DNA of 47,972 nucleotides from Prochlorococcus sp. AG-315-C08 (GTDB lineage Bacteria; Cyanobacteriota; Cyanobacteriia; PCC-6307; Cyanobiaceae). The notes under the pieces are model-generated. The model was not told the origin of the DNA. It saw only the letters and a program-made list of their open reading frames with translations, and searched no databases. Position numbers and translations under genes: made by a program. Shown one piece after another: positions 1-11,647 of this stretch (position 1 is the first letter of the stretch; every line of letters starts with the position of its first letter). The stretch lies in contig QBWB01000004.1 of NCBI GenBank assembly GCA_003284185.1, positions 1-47,972 of the forward strand, in the 5' to 3' direction.

Positions 1-81
1 AAGGGGTACTTCGGAAACTTGAGTGGAAGGAGAATCAGCAAACAATTTAAAATCTAAACCTTTTAATTTAAATTATAAAAT

Positions 82-807
82 TCAAGCAGGAGAATAAGCT
101 TCTTTATCCGTCAAAACAATAATTTCAGTATTAGGCTCAACAAGTTTTGCCGGTGTCCTCTCCCATGATTCATTCTGATCAAGTAACCGTTTAAGAGCTA
201 TCTTTTTCGAGGCTCCACTGACTAAAAAAACAACTTTTTCAGCAGAGCTGAGTAATGTACTCGTGAAAGTAATTCTTTTATGACCTTTCCCTTCGCCAAC
301 GGCTATCAAATTATCTCTCTCAAGTAATGCTTCTGAGCCTGGGAACAAAGAAGCTGTATGTCCATCATCGCCTAAACCTAATAAAATCAAATCAAACTTC
401 GGTGGAGTACCAGAGACGTTCTCTATTAAAACTTTTTCATATTCTTTTGCACTAACTTCAGGACTTAATAATTCAATCGTAGAAACGCCATAGAAAGAAG
501 CCTTTAAAGATGGATTACCTTTTTGAAATAAAGAATTATTCAGTAAATGACAATTACTATCTTTCGACTCATGACTTACCCATCTTTCGTCGCCAAGAAA
601 TAAATCGACGCGACTCCAATCAATATTTTTTTTCCCTAATAATAAATATGCAGCTTTAGGTGTGGATCCGCCGCATAACGCGACTTTAACTCTATCTTTT
701 TGGTTTAAAGAACTTTGAATTTTTTGAGTAATCAGATCAGAAGCTTCAATAGCTAGGAAGTTTTTATCTTTAGAAACTTGAATATTGTATTGAGTCATGT
801 TTGTCAA
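82..807 (-). CDS. pgl: 6-phosphogluconolactonase
   Basis: Track ORF; motifs ALCGGSTPKAAY, LFLGDERWV and LLGLGDDGHTASLFPGS typical of 6PGL; overlaps gnd by 4 nt (ATGA). Confidence 0.95.
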   Translation of the reverse strand: MTNMTQYNIQVSKDKNFLAIEASDLITQKIQSSLNQKDRVKVALCGGSTPKAAYLLLGKKNIDWSRVDLFLGDERWVSHESKDSNCHLLNNSLFQKGNPSLKASFYGVSTIELLSPEVSAKEYEKVLIENVSGTPPKFDLILLGLGDDGHTASLFPGSEALLERDNLIAVGEGKGHKRITFTSTLLSSAEKVVFLVSGASKKIALKRLLDQNESWERTPAKLVEPNTEIIVLTDKEAYSPA

Positions 808-2222
808 TCAATCCAATCAGTATGAAAAGACCCTTCCTTGTCAACTCGTTCATAGGTATGAGAGCCAAAGCAATCTCTCATTGCTTGAACTAAGTTTTGA
901 GGCAATCTAGCAGTTCTAAAACTATTGAGATAATCAAGTGTACTGCTGAGACATGGCACCGGTATGCCAGCATCTGAGGCAGATGAAACTACTTTTGTCA
1001 GGCCAGCTAAGCGACTATTTACTTGGTCAGTAAACCAACTATTCAGTATTAAATTGCTCAATTTAGGATCTTTCTTAAAGGCATCCTGAATACGACTCAA
1101 AAGAGTAGACCTTATAATACAACCACCTTTCCAAATTTGAGCTATGGAAGGCATATCTAGGTCGTAACTATATTCATCTGAAGCAAGCTTCAATATATCC
1201 ATACCTTGTGCATAACTAGCAATTGTAGCTAAAACAACTGCATCCATCAATAAAGGCATTCCTTTAGACGGACTCCCAAAATCAACAAAAGATGGTTTAT
1301 TTCCTTTGAGTAAAGTTTCTGCATGAATTCGTTGATCTTTCATTGAACTCATAACTCTGCCATTTAAGGACGCATAAATAGTAGGTACAGAAGCCCCTAA
1401 TTCAAGAGCACTTACTACTGTCCACAAGCCAGTGCCTTTTTGTCCGGCTTTGTCCATTATTTTCTCGACAAGGTCGCTTCTGTCATCGGGATCTTTAACA
1501 CGCAAACATGCTTCTGTAATTTCTACGAGATAAGAAGAAAGCTCTTCAGTCTTGTTCCAATAAGACATTACTGAAGCCATCTCATCACCATTCATACCAC
1601 AAACTCTTTTCATCAAGTCATATGCTTCAGCAAGAATTTGCTCAATCCCATATTCAATTCCATTGTGGACGGTCTTAACAAAATGTCCCGAACCACCTGG
1701 TCCGATATAAGTAACGCAGGGTCCATCTTCTACTTGTGCCGCCATTTTGCATAACAAATTTTCTATTGCTGCATATGATGATTTTGTCCCGCCTGGCATC
1801 ATGCTAGGACCCTCTAGAGCACCCTTCGCTCCACCTGAGACTCCCATTCCTATATATCCAAAACTTTTACTCTCAAGTTCATTAACTCTTCTTTCTGTGT
1901 CCCTGAACTGAGCATTTCCACCGTCAATAAGCAAATCTCCTTCTTCAAGATATGGAGAAATTTGCTTAATAACAGCATCAGTTGCTGCGCCAGCTTTAAC
2001 CATCATTAAGACTCTTCTTGGACGCTCAAGCTTTAATACAAACTCTTGAAGATCCTTTGCTCCTTGAATTGATTTACCTGATCCCCTTCCTGTAAGAAAA
2101 TCCTGAGTCTTTTGATAGGTGCGGTTATAAACCACACTGGAGAAGCCATTACGTTCAGCATTAAGAACTAGGTTTTCTCCCATTACTCCAAGACCGACTA
2201 ATCCAAAATGTGCCTTGGTCAT
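804..2222 (-). CDS. gnd: 6-phosphogluconate dehydrogenase, decarboxylating
   Basis: Track ORF; N-terminal GLVGLGVMGENLVLN Rossmann motif, IDGGNAQFRDTERR, GPGGSGHFVKTVHNGIEYG. Confidence 0.97.
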   Translation of the reverse strand: MTKAHFGLVGLGVMGENLVLNAERNGFSSVVYNRTYQKTQDFLTGRGSGKSIQGAKDLQEFVLKLERPRRVLMMVKAGAATDAVIKQISPYLEEGDLLIDGGNAQFRDTERRVNELESKSFGYIGMGVSGGAKGALEGPSMMPGGTKSSYAAIENLLCKMAAQVEDGPCVTYIGPGGSGHFVKTVHNGIEYGIEQILAEAYDLMKRVCGMNGDEMASVMSYWNKTEELSSYLVEITEACLRVKDPDDRSDLVEKIMDKAGQKGTGLWTVVSALELGASVPTIYASLNGRVMSSMKDQRIHAETLLKGNKPSFVDFGSPSKGMPLLMDAVVLATIASYAQGMDILKLASDEYSYDLDMPSIAQIWKGGCIIRSTLLSRIQDAFKKDPKLSNLILNSWFTDQVNSRLAGLTKVVSSASDAGIPVPCLSSTLDYLNSFRTARLPQNLVQAMRDCFGSHTYERVDKEGSFHTDWID

Positions 2223-2385
2223 TAAGTTAATAAACTTCTACAAAAGCTAGTGTGACGACTATGTCGAGATTTCGCTGCTGATCAACGGTAAATGTCAGGA
2301 TTGAAGGATTCTTTTTAAATTAATTGCTAATTAAAATTTAAAAAAACGATAAGAGTTTATAATCTATTTCTTATGCAAATAGAAA

Positions 2386-3684
2386 TTAAATAAGCGTGCC
2401 ATCAGGGATCGATGAATTTTTAACTATGACAACGATGCCATTACGAATATAAAAGCCCTGTTCGGCTCTATCAGCTTCTTCTACATGGTCTTTATTTATT
2501 ATCGTCACGTTATCGCCTATTCGGGCATTTTTATCAAGAATCGCTCTTTTTACAGTTGTACCTTGACCAACACCTAACGGAATACCTCCCCCGTTCCGAA
2601 GAGCAATTCTTTCTTCGGATGACTCATAAAAATCAGAACCCATAACTAACGTTTCATTTAGAACCACATCACTTTCAATTCGACTTCTAACACCAAGTAC
2701 ACAATGGTGAATACTACAAGACTTAAGAATAGAGCCCTCAGATACTATTGAATCAGTAATTTGAGTATCGACAATTTTAGAAGGAGGCAAATATCTTGGT
2801 CTGGTGTAAATAGGAAATTTCTCATCATAAAAACTAAAAGGAGGTGCGGGCTGCTGAGTTAAGGCTAGGTTTGAATCAAAGAATGCGCCAATAGTTCCAA
2901 TATCCTCCCAATAATCGTTAAAAACATAACTCTTTAACTTATCTCCTCTCCCTAAAGCCTCAGGTATAATTTCCTTACCAAAATCCGTATACGAGGGATA
3001 TTTATTCAGCAAATCAAACAATGTTGCTCGACTGAAAACATATATGCCCATTGAGGCTAAGTAAGGTTTTTCAGCAGCCTCATCAGAATTCAATCCAAAT
3101 CTAGATGTATCTACCGCCATCTCTTTTAATGAATTTCCACTTGGCTTCTCACGAAATTCTTTAATATTTCCCTCTTCATCAGTACGCATGAGTCCAAAAG
3201 CTTCTGCTTGTGCAGAGTCAACAGGCAAAGCTGCCACTGTAAGATCTGCGCCAGTCTTTCGGTGATGTTCAACAAACCGGCTGTAATCCATTCGATATAA
3301 CTGATCCCCTGAAAGAATTAAATATTCATCTACATCCCATTCTTGAAAAAGCCATTGATACTTTCTCACTGCATCAGCCGTACCTTCAAACCATGAAGGT
3401 GTTTCAGGGGTTTGCTGCGCAGCTAATACCTCAACAAATCCTTGTCCAAAAGGTGCCCCACTAAGATTGTAAGTCTGAGCAATATGTCTATTAAGAGATG
3501 CGCTATTGAATTGAGTAAGCACATACATTTTATTGATATCAGAATTTATACAATTACTGATTGGGATATCAATTAGACGATATTTTCCTGCAAGAGGTAC
3601 AGCAGGTTTAGCCCTCATTTTAGTTAAAGGGTAAAGGCGTGATCCTTTGCCGCCCCCAAGGATGATCGCAAGTACTCTCTTCAT
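2386..3684 (-). CDS. glgC: glucose-1-phosphate adenylyltransferase
   Basis: Track [44 protein letters not shown] is the canonical ADP-glucose pyrophosphorylase N-terminus. Confidence 0.97.
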   Translation of the reverse strand: MKRVLAIILGGGKGSRLYPLTKMRAKPAVPLAGKYRLIDIPISNCINSDINKMYVLTQFNSASLNRHIAQTYNLSGAPFGQGFVEVLAAQQTPETPSWFEGTADAVRKYQWLFQEWDVDEYLILSGDQLYRMDYSRFVEHHRKTGADLTVAALPVDSAQAEAFGLMRTDEEGNIKEFREKPSGNSLKEMAVDTSRFGLNSDEAAEKPYLASMGIYVFSRATLFDLLNKYPSYTDFGKEIIPEALGRGDKLKSYVFNDYWEDIGTIGAFFDSNLALTQQPAPPFSFYDEKFPIYTRPRYLPPSKIVDTQITDSIVSEGSILKSCSIHHCVLGVRSRIESDVVLNETLVMGSDFYESSEERIALRNGGGIPLGVGQGTTVKRAILDKNARIGDNVTIINKDHVEEADRAEQGFYIRNGIVVIVKNSSIPDGTLI

Positions 3685-3793
3685 TAAGCCTCTAAAAACC
3701 GGCTTTGCTGAGTAAATTTACTGGATAGAGTGCACAAAAAACCATAAAATAAGATATATCTAGTGAGAATTCCTAGTCTCATCGTAAGACAGA

Positions 3794-5116
3794 CTATTTA
3801 GTTTGTTCTTTTTGTGAACTTGAAACTTCAAGATTGAAAAGTTTTTCAATGACATCAAGAGAATCTCTACGCTCATTTCTAGATTGGGGTGCCCTTAATT
3901 TTGTTACTGGAGTATGAAGTATTTTATTGATAATTCCTTTACTAAGCGCTTCTACAACTTTTCTTTCTCTTGCCGAAAAATCAGGTCCCATTCTACTCAA
4001 AGCTTTCTGAAGTTCTTCTTTCCTAATTGACTCCAATCCTGATCTTAAACAATTGATTGTAGGAACAGCCGCTAAGCTATCCCACCATTCAAGGAAGAGT
4101 CGACATTCCTCTTCAATTAATCCTTCTGCTTCTAAAGCAAGTTTCTGACGCGCCTCTTGATTTCTAGCAACAACCTCTTGAAGATCATCTACATCATGAG
4201 ATTCAACACCATTAATGGACTTAGTATCAGAAGAAATATTTCTTGGAACGCCTATATCAATAAGTCTTAGCAATGGCTTTCTATCAATATTAATCAACCT
4301 TTCAGCATCAATAATAGGCTCATTAGATGCTGTACTTGTAAAAACAAGTGTGCTTAGAGAAAGGCACTCATCAAGTTCATTAATTAATCGACATTCAATT
4401 TTAAGAGAAGGGAAATCAGTGGCAAGTTCTTCCGCTCTTTTTCTAGTTCTATTGATCAAAATAAGGGAACTACATCCTTTAGATTGAAGGTGCTGAAGCA
4501 ATAAACGGCTCATTCGACCAGCACCTACAACGGTAACTTTTTCTATTTCTAAGCTCATCAACTGATCTGTGCCCTGAGTTTGACCAAGTTTTAATTGTGC
4601 AAGCTCAACAGCAGCAGAACTAATAGAAACCGCACCAGATCCAAGATTTGTCTCACTTCTTACACGTTTACCAGTACTAACTGCTTGAGTTAATAATCGA
4701 TTAAGAATCGGACCCATACTTTGATGATCTTGCCCAAGACGAACCATCTTCTTAACCTGGGAAAGAATCTGTCCTTCTCCTATAACCAAACTATCAAGTC
4801 CAGCAGCTACCCGCATCACATGAGAAACCGCTTTTTCCTGAACAAAATTAAATAAATGAGGGAATAAACTTTCTTCATCAAGATTGGAATATTCAAGTAA
4901 AAATCCCTTGATAGCATCTATTCCAATTTGAGGTTCTTTTACGAGGCAATAAATTTCTAATCGATTACAAGTACTAAGTACTGATACTTCTAATATTTGA
5001 TCAATTTTTTTTAAATCATAAAAAGATTTCTCAATAAGTTCTTCTGGAATACTCAGCTTTTCACGGACTTCTACAGGGGCCGTGCGATGGCTAAGACCGA
5101 CGACAGCAATATGCAT
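3794..5116 (-). CDS. hemA: glutamyl-tRNA reductase
   Basis: Track ORF; MHIAVVGLSHRTAPVEVREKL, STCNRLEIY, GLDSLVIGEGQILSQVK. Confidence 0.97.
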   Translation of the reverse strand: MHIAVVGLSHRTAPVEVREKLSIPEELIEKSFYDLKKIDQILEVSVLSTCNRLEIYCLVKEPQIGIDAIKGFLLEYSNLDEESLFPHLFNFVQEKAVSHVMRVAAGLDSLVIGEGQILSQVKKMVRLGQDHQSMGPILNRLLTQAVSTGKRVRSETNLGSGAVSISSAAVELAQLKLGQTQGTDQLMSLEIEKVTVVGAGRMSRLLLQHLQSKGCSSLILINRTRKRAEELATDFPSLKIECRLINELDECLSLSTLVFTSTASNEPIIDAERLINIDRKPLLRLIDIGVPRNISSDTKSINGVESHDVDDLQEVVARNQEARQKLALEAEGLIEEECRLFLEWWDSLAAVPTINCLRSGLESIRKEELQKALSRMGPDFSARERKVVEALSKGIINKILHTPVTKLRAPQSRNERRDSLDVIEKLFNLEVSSSQKEQTK

Positions 5117-5150
5117 AAATAATAAGCCCTAGCATTATTTACTTATTAGC

Positions 5151-6155
5151 TCACTTCAAAGAGATGCTTTTAGCACCATCTTTGATGTGGACTGTATTTG
5201 TAAAGCGAGCTGATTTATCAAGTGTACTAATTATAAGACTGCTTGTTCTTGTACAATCCTTTTCAAATTTAACTCCATCAAAAAGCAAACCATCAGTAAT
5301 ACCACTACCAGCAAATACAACATTCTCACCAGAAGCAAGTTCATTAGCCTCGTAAATCTTATCAATATCAGTTATCCCCATTTCATTCAATCTTTTAATA
5401 TTTCCTTCTTTTGTATAGTCTGCCCACTCAGATGTTTGTGCAATTGCAGGATCGTAGACAAGTTGTCCTTGAAAATGGCCACCAAGAGCTCTCATGGCTG
5501 CAGCAGAGATAACTCCTTCTGGAGCTGCACCAATTCCCATCAAACAATGTGTTCCAGTCCCAGCAAAACCACATGCTATGGCGGCTTGAACATCACCATC
5601 TGAGATAGGTTGAACTCTTGCACCAGTCGATCTGATCTCAGAAATCAAATCTTTGTGCCTAGCCCTATCCATCACAACAATAGTCAAGTCAGGAATTGCT
5701 ATACCAAGACAATCACTGAGGATTCTGATATTTTTAGTTGCTGATTTCCTAATATCAACCTTTCCTTTAGCGGCTGGAGGAGCAGCTAATTTTTTCATAT
5801 AAAAGTCTGGAGCATTAAACAAACCGCCTCTATCTGATGCAGCTAAAACAGCCATAGAGCCTCGTTGGCTGTTTGCACAGAGATTTGTTCCTTCACAAGG
5901 ATCAACCGCAAAGTCAACTCCAGGGCCAGAACCTGATCCAACTTCCTCACCTATATAAAGCATTGGGGCCTCATCTCTCTCCCCTTCCCCAATAACTATC
6001 TTTCCTTGCATCTGAATATCTCCCATTCGCTTACGCATTGCTTCTACAGCCGCTGCATCAGCCTCGTCTTTTTGACCCAAACCAGTCAGGTGAGCTGATG
6101 CAATTGCAGCTTGTTCAACTACTTCGAGAATTTCTTGGATGAGAGTGCGATCCAC
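5151..6155 (-). CDS. glpX: class II fructose-1,6-bisphosphatase / sedoheptulose-1,7-bisphosphatase
   Basis: Track [24 protein letters not shown] and [10 protein letters not shown] signatures of the GlpX family. Confidence 0.95.
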   Translation of the reverse strand: MDRTLIQEILEVVEQAAIASAHLTGLGQKDEADAAAVEAMRKRMGDIQMQGKIVIGEGERDEAPMLYIGEEVGSGSGPGVDFAVDPCEGTNLCANSQRGSMAVLAASDRGGLFNAPDFYMKKLAAPPAAKGKVDIRKSATKNIRILSDCLGIAIPDLTIVVMDRARHKDLISEIRSTGARVQPISDGDVQAAIACGFAGTGTHCLMGIGAAPEGVISAAAMRALGGHFQGQLVYDPAIAQTSEWADYTKEGNIKRLNEMGITDIDKIYEANELASGENVVFAGSGITDGLLFDGVKFEKDCTRTSSLIISTLDKSARFTNTVHIKDGAKSISLK

Positions 6156-6355
6156 TTTGGCAGCTAGGTAAAAAAATTAAGCCATTAAGGCAGACACTAT
6201 TGTAAGGAATTAGAAGCCATTCAAAAAATGTCTTAAAAAAGGTCTTACAAATATATTTTTGTCTGTCAGATAGCGAACATAACTGTATCAGTGTAAGGAC
6301 ACAGTAGAACTTATGGCCATCAATTTATAGAATCTCTGCCATAACACAAAAATCA

Positions 6356-7108
6356 ATGATCAAATCTATTTCTTCCTCAATTTTCTCTGAACATCGTCCA
6401 ATTCAAATAATTCCGTCAGTGCTACCTGCGGACTGGGCAAATATGGGCCAATGTGTAAAAGATCTTGAGGATGCAGGCGTTGACAGAATTCAATTTGACG
6501 TAATGGATGGGAATTTTGTACCTAATCTCACCTTTGGACCTGAAATGATTTCTGCATGCAGGAAGTATTGCAAAGTTCCATTTGAAACTCAGTTAATGGT
6601 GAGTCAATACAACTGTGAAACAATGCTTGAAGGCTATGTAAATGCAAGTAAGGGTGCAAAGGGAGAACCAGGAGTGGTGATAGCTCATGCTGAAGCTAAT
6701 ATTCATCTTCATCGCATTCTTGGAAAGATTAGACAACTAGGAGGATCTCCATCAGTTGCACTAAATCCTCATACTCCTATGGAGATGATAAAAGATGTAC
6801 TAAATATGGTTGATCATGTATTGGTTATGACTGTTAATCCTGGATTTGGAGGACAAGCTTATATCCCTACAATGTTAAACAAAATTACTGAATTAAGAAA
6901 AGTAATCATAGAAAAAGGTTACGACATTGACATTGAAGTTGATGGAGGAATTAAAGCAGATTGGTCTCTTTCTCAGTGCTGTGCCGCAGGGGCAAATTGT
7001 TTTATAGCAGGAAGTGGAATGTTTGCTTATCCAACACTGAAAGAAGGTTGCGAGGCTTTAAGAGAAGTAGCAAAAGATGCACAAGAAGGGAAAATCATAC
7101 AAAAATAA
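6356..7108 (+). CDS. rpe: ribulose-phosphate 3-epimerase
   Basis: Track ORF; IIPSVLPADWANMG, FDVMDGNFVPNLTFGP, VNPGFGGQ, VDGGIK. Confidence 0.97.
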   Translation: MIKSISSSIFSEHRPIQIIPSVLPADWANMGQCVKDLEDAGVDRIQFDVMDGNFVPNLTFGPEMISACRKYCKVPFETQLMVSQYNCETMLEGYVNASKGAKGEPGVVIAHAEANIHLHRILGKIRQLGGSPSVALNPHTPMEMIKDVLNMVDHVLVMTVNPGFGGQAYIPTMLNKITELRKVIIEKGYDIDIEVDGGIKADWSLSQCCAAGANCFIAGSGMFAYPTLKEGCEALREVAKDAQEGKIIQK

Positions 7109-7114
7109 TTAATA

Positions 7115-8056
7115 TCAAGAATCAAAAAACCAACCATAACTATGCAAACCAATACCTAATAAATTAACACCAATATAACAAACTATAATTACAAAAAAGC
7201 CTGCTATTGCAACCATGGCAGGCTTTTTCCCTTGCCATCCCTTTGTCAATCTAGTGTGTAAGTAAGCCGCATAAACCAACCAACAAATCAGGGCCCAGGT
7301 TTCCTTTGGATCCCAACTCCACCAACTACCCCAAGCCTCATTGGCCCATACAGCACCGCTTATTAAACCAACTGTCAACAACAAAAAACCTGCTGTTATT
7401 GATCGATAACTTAATGAATCAAGTTGTTCTGCACTTGTCATGTTAATTGGTTCAATTATATTTAATTTTTGATTATTTAAAAATATATCTGACGATTGTC
7501 TAAATCCACCAGACCCAATTGAACTATTACGAATATTAATTTCCTTATTAAAATCAACAATAACAACACCAAAAGATAATATCGAACCAATCAACAAAGC
7601 TGCGTAACTACACATAATCACACTCACGTGCATAATTAACCAACTAGACCTAAGAGCGGGCACTAAAGGAGAAGATGATTGCAAGTTTTCAGGCAAAGCA
7701 AAACTTGCGAAACCAATACATAACAATGAAACAGGAGTAGCAACTGCTGAAACTATTGGAGATCTCCAAGCACGTTCAGCAAAGAGTTGCATCAAAGTGC
7801 ACCCCCAGGTCAAAAAGCATAGAGATTCATAAAGATTACTAATAGGGAAATGGCCTGATTGCCACCATCTCAATATCAATTGACTAGTGAGGAAAAGATT
7901 TGCAGCCGCAATCAAAAGCCTTGAAGCCGAAGAGTTCCTATTACCAGCAACTGACCAAAAAGATATGGGAAGTGCAATTAATAAGAGCAAAAAAGCAATA
8001 AATCCAAGAAAGACAACTGGATCAACAGTAAAAATATTGAAGTTTGAATAAATCAT
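7115..8056 (-). CDS. ccsA: cytochrome c biogenesis protein CcsA (heme exporter/lyase subunit)
   Basis: Track ORF; multi-TM protein with [19 protein letters not shown] tryptophan-rich signature. Confidence 0.94.
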   Translation of the reverse strand: MIYSNFNIFTVDPVVFLGFIAFLLLLIALPISFWSVAGNRNSSASRLLIAAANLFLTSQLILRWWQSGHFPISNLYESLCFLTWGCTLMQLFAERAWRSPIVSAVATPVSLLCIGFASFALPENLQSSSPLVPALRSSWLIMHVSVIMCSYAALLIGSILSFGVVIVDFNKEINIRNSSIGSGGFRQSSDIFLNNQKLNIIEPINMTSAEQLDSLSYRSITAGFLLLTVGLISGAVWANEAWGSWWSWDPKETWALICWLVYAAYLHTRLTKGWQGKKPAMVAIAGFFVIIVCYIGVNLLGIGLHSYGWFFDS

Positions 8057-8096
8057 TGAACGAAAACAAATTAAAATACCTCAGGAAAATCGAGCT

Positions 8097-9284
8097 TCAA
8101 TTAGATGATTGCCTCAATAAAAGCCCCCCTCCTAACATAGATATAAAAACAGGAGTCCAAGCAGCAAAGACGGGATTTATTGTTCCTTTAACCCCTAGAG
8201 AACTAAAAGCAAAACTCATTATGTAATAAATAAGAATTAAAATTATACTCAAACCAAAACTCTGACTTCTACTTCCTCTATTATTTTTCATTGTGCCAAA
8301 GCTACAACCAATCAAAGCAAAAACTATACAAGCAATTGGTAAAGTAAATTTTTCCTGAATTCTAACTTTAATTCTTCTAGCTTCCTTAATATTTCCACTT
8401 TCTTTATATAAATTACTAGCAATTTTTGCTTCAGCAAGGGTCATATCATTGGCATCTTTTGGTAATTGAGCAATACTTGATAATTCAGTCCCTAAAGGGT
8501 ATAGAAAACTTGAAAATCTAGTTCTAGTATTACTGCCATCAGGACTCAAAGTCAAAAGATCGCCATCAAAGAACTCCCATTTTTTTTCACCAATATTCCA
8601 CAACCCTTCTTTAGCCTTTAACATTTGTGTAAATCCTTTTTTGGAAAAATCAATTACAGTTACATCTATCATCTTCCCATTGATAAATTTATAAGCATAA
8701 AAAAGATGTGTAACCCCTCTTTTCTTAAAATTAGAGTTAGGATCACTTATCTCACCTTTCTTTGAAAATATAATATCTTCTCCCTGCTCATTTGAAAAAG
8801 ACTTACCTAAAGAACTTGATAATATTATTTCTGCATTCCTATTAGTAGTAGGAACAATATTATTATTAAAAATAAAAGTCATTATTGACATAAATATTGC
8901 CAAAACCAAGCCAGGAAATATCATACGATAAGTAGATATCCCAATACTTTTCAATGCCTTAATCTCACTATTTTCATTAAGGCTTCCATAGGTGAGCAAT
9001 GTTGTTAATAACATTGCCATTGGGAATGAAATAACAATAAAACTAGGAAGCTTAAGTAAAAGAATTTGCAAAGCAAATGAGATAGGAAGGCCAAACTCCA
9101 CAATTTGCCTAACTAAATCAAAAAATACTCCAACTGAAAGAGAAACAACTGTAAATGAAGCAATAGAAAAAACTAAAGGTGGTAATAATTCAAGGAATAA
9201 CCATCTATCTATTAATGGAATAAAAAACCACTGATTTAATACTATTTTATTTAGCCTAGATATAAAATAAAAAATACTTGACAT
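8097..9284 (-). CDS. LptF/LptG-family lipopolysaccharide export permease (YjgP/YjgQ)
   Basis: Track ORF; N-terminal DRWLFLELLPPLVFSIASFTVVSLS and VISFPMAMLLTTLLTYGSLNENSEIKALKSIG typical of the LptF/G family; adjacent to an LptB-like ATPase. Confidence 0.88.
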   Translation of the reverse strand: MSSIFYFISRLNKIVLNQWFFIPLIDRWLFLELLPPLVFSIASFTVVSLSVGVFFDLVRQIVEFGLPISFALQILLLKLPSFIVISFPMAMLLTTLLTYGSLNENSEIKALKSIGISTYRMIFPGLVLAIFMSIMTFIFNNNIVPTTNRNAEIILSSSLGKSFSNEQGEDIIFSKKGEISDPNSNFKKRGVTHLFYAYKFINGKMIDVTVIDFSKKGFTQMLKAKEGLWNIGEKKWEFFDGDLLTLSPDGSNTRTRFSSFLYPLGTELSSIAQLPKDANDMTLAEAKIASNLYKESGNIKEARRIKVRIQEKFTLPIACIVFALIGCSFGTMKNNRGSRSQSFGLSIILILIYYIMSFAFSSLGVKGTINPVFAAWTPVFISMLGGGLLLRQSSN

Positions 9285-9287
9285 CAG

Positions 9288-10016
9288 TTATAAGGCAAAA
9301 GAATCTCCAAGATAATGTTGCTTTACAGCATTATCCTTAGAGACTTGATTTGATGTTCCATTTGCAATTATTTTCCCTTCACTAAGAATATATGCGCGAT
9401 CTGTTATTGCCAATGTTGCTCTTACATTATGATCTGTAATTAAAATACCTATCTTTTTTATTTTAAGTCTATTAATTAAATCTTGGATATCATTAACGGC
9501 AATAGGGTCAATGCCCGCAAAAGGTTCATCTAAAAGTAAATATTTAGGTCCAAAGCGACCAACCGCCAAAGCCCTAGCAACTTCACATCTACGTCTCTCT
9601 CCACCAGATAATTGGAATCCGAATCGATCAAGAAAAGAAGATAGATTAAATTCATCAATCAATTCCTCTCGTCTTTTTCGACATAGTGATCTGGATAAAC
9701 CAGAATGGAATAATGCAATATCCAAATTTTCTCTAACGCTAAGATTTCTGAAGATACTGGGCTCTTGAGCTAAATAACCTATGCCCATTTGTACCCGTTT
9801 TATCATCGAATAATCAATAATAGTTCTTTGGTCAAGATATATATTTCCGAAATCTGGTTTCATCAAACCAATTATCATATTAAAAGTACTAGTTTTTCCT
9901 GCTCCATTTGGACCTAAAAGGCCTACAACTTCTCCTGCCTCTACTCTTAAAGTTACATTATTGACGATAGGTCTTTTGGATAGGGTTAGTTTCACTCCCT
10001 CCATATCGAGACTCAT
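9288..10016 (-). CDS. lptB: LPS export ABC transporter ATP-binding protein (LptB-like)
   Basis: Track ORF; Walker A GPNGAGKTS, signature LSGGERRRCEVARAL, Walker B YLLLDEPFAGIDP; LptB-like YLAQEPSIFRNLSVREN. Confidence 0.92.
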   Translation of the reverse strand: MSLDMEGVKLTLSKRPIVNNVTLRVEAGEVVGLLGPNGAGKTSTFNMIIGLMKPDFGNIYLDQRTIIDYSMIKRVQMGIGYLAQEPSIFRNLSVRENLDIALFHSGLSRSLCRKRREELIDEFNLSSFLDRFGFQLSGGERRRCEVARALAVGRFGPKYLLLDEPFAGIDPIAVNDIQDLINRLKIKKIGILITDHNVRATLAITDRAYILSEGKIIANGTSNQVSKDNAVKQHYLGDSFAL

Positions 10017-10090
10017 ATCAAGAAAAGTCCATAAGAATTAAGCCAATCATAAATAATATCTAATATTTAATTATACATATTATGGCAGAA

Positions 10091-11647
10091 TTAATCCATT
10101 ACCCTCTCAACCCAATAAAGATAAAACTTCTCAGAATCATGAAAAGAGTTTTCAAATTTTTTATCAGCAATTAGTCTAAATTTATCAAAATCAAACGAAT
10201 CACCGGAATCTAAATTTCTAATGGATGACCCTTTACTTAAGATTACTAATAACTTTTTAACTTTAGGAAATTTATTTAAATAGATTTTAATTTCATCTAA
10301 AGTTTTACTCCTATCTAAAGTGATTCTATTTGACCATTGAGCATAACTTCCTAACCCCTTTAACTCAGGTAAATAAAAATCCTTATCAAGGTAACCAGCG
10401 ACAGTAGCTACCTCTACATCTCTAGTAGCGAATATTGGATAATCCTGCCAATTACTATTCTCAATGTATCTAGCTGTTTCTTTTCCACTAGAATAAGGTA
10501 TAAGAAAATCATTACTAACCATATGAATACCTGCAGCCAAATGAATTGAGAGACAAAAAAAGAGTATCCGAGGAAAATAAAATAACCTACCTGGTGAATA
10601 CAAATTACTCGTACAAGAAGACTCAAGTTCATCATTATTATTAGATATAGATATCCATGCAGAAGAGATAATCAATAAGAAATAATATCCATAATGTCTA
10701 GATCCATCACCTATAAATAAAAAGTAATTAAATAAAAATAGAAAAATGGTTCCACTAGAAAAGAATACAAGGGACTGACTATAAGACCTAATAAAATAAA
10801 TTGTACTAGCTAATAAAATAATAGTAATTAACGCACATAAAATCAGGTCAAAGAATCTGCTCGAATTAGGAATAATAAGAACATAACCACCAAAGATTTG
10901 ACCTAAAACTCTTAAGAAGTGCCTTATATCGAAAAGAGAAGTTACTAATTTAACTGAATCTTTAACTTGTAAAAGACTAAAAGCACCAAAAACAAGTAGA
11001 GAAAATGAAATAGCAATACTAGAAATCAAGTCATAAACCCAGTATTTACTAGCCGTATAAATTTGTCTTTGCCTTGGATTACTTAGCCAATCCCAAAGGA
11101 GGGTAACCCCTATTGCAAAAGCAAGCGACCAAGCCAATGCTTGAGTATTAGCAAGAAGTCCAATACAAAGAGCGAAAGGAATATAGGTTTTTTTCCTTAA
11201 TGGATAAATGGCACAAAAAATAAAAATAATTAATTCAGAAATTACGTAATGCCTACAAACAAAGAAATATTCCCAGAAAGGAAAATATCCAAAGGTAAAA
11301 AGGGTTTTTATTCTTAAAGTAAAGGGACTATATCTCCAGAAAATAGAGATAGCAAGACTACCTAATAGCCAATGCATCAACTGCATACTGAAAGGTGTTC
11401 CAGTAATATTTTTCGTCAAATAGATCAATACTGACAACAAGACAGGATGACCTGAAGGTGCATTATTTTCCCAAAGATCAACCCAACTATTACTATTCCA
11501 AGCAACGAGCCATCCTTGCATCTCATCTCGCCAAAGAGAATGATTAAACGCTCCTAACAATCCAATTCCAATAAATAAAGCTGGAATAACTATTTCAAGG
11601 AAACGACGATCTTGAAATATTATTAGATATTTTCTTTCAATTTGCAT
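10091..11647 (-). CDS. polytopic membrane protein, possible GT-C-type glycosyltransferase
   Basis: Track ORF of 518 aa with many hydrophobic segments; early extracytoplasmic loop with WRDE motif followed by NNAPSGHPVLL resembles the GT-C/GT39 first-loop layout. Family call is tentative. Confidence 0.6.
   Translation of the reverse strand: MQIERKYLIIFQDRRFLEIVIPALFIGIGLLGAFNHSLWRDEMQGWLVAWNSNSWVDLWENNAPSGHPVLLSVLIYLTKNITGTPFSMQLMHWLLGSLAISIFWRYSPFTLRIKTLFTFGYFPFWEYFFVCRHYVISELIIFIFCAIYPLRKKTYIPFALCIGLLANTQALAWSLAFAIGVTLLWDWLSNPRQRQIYTASKYWVYDLISSIAISFSLLVFGAFSLLQVKDSVKLVTSLFDIRHFLRVLGQIFGGYVLIIPNSSRFFDLILCALITIILLASTIYFIRSYSQSLVFFSSGTIFLFLFNYFLFIGDGSRHYGYYFLLIISSAWISISNNNDELESSCTSNLYSPGRLFYFPRILFFCLSIHLAAGIHMVSNDFLIPYSSGKETARYIENSNWQDYPIFATRDVEVATVAGYLDKDFYLPELKGLGSYAQWSNRITLDRSKTLDEIKIYLNKFPKVKKLLVILSKGSSIRNLDSGDSFDFDKFRLIADKKFENSFHDSEKFYLYWVERVMD

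Noticed and set aside
1-76. Open minus-strand frame ...KLKGLDFKLFADSPSTQVSEVPL running off the left edge
   Set aside because: Too short and without a clear start codon in the window; might be the 5' end of the next gene but cannot be supported.
4215-4487. 90-aa plus-strand ORF antisense to hemA
   Set aside because: Antisense to a strong housekeeping CDS; no motif.
10414-10635. 73-aa hydrophobic minus-strand ORF within the putative GT-C gene
   Set aside because: Alternative frame of a longer coherent membrane protein ORF.
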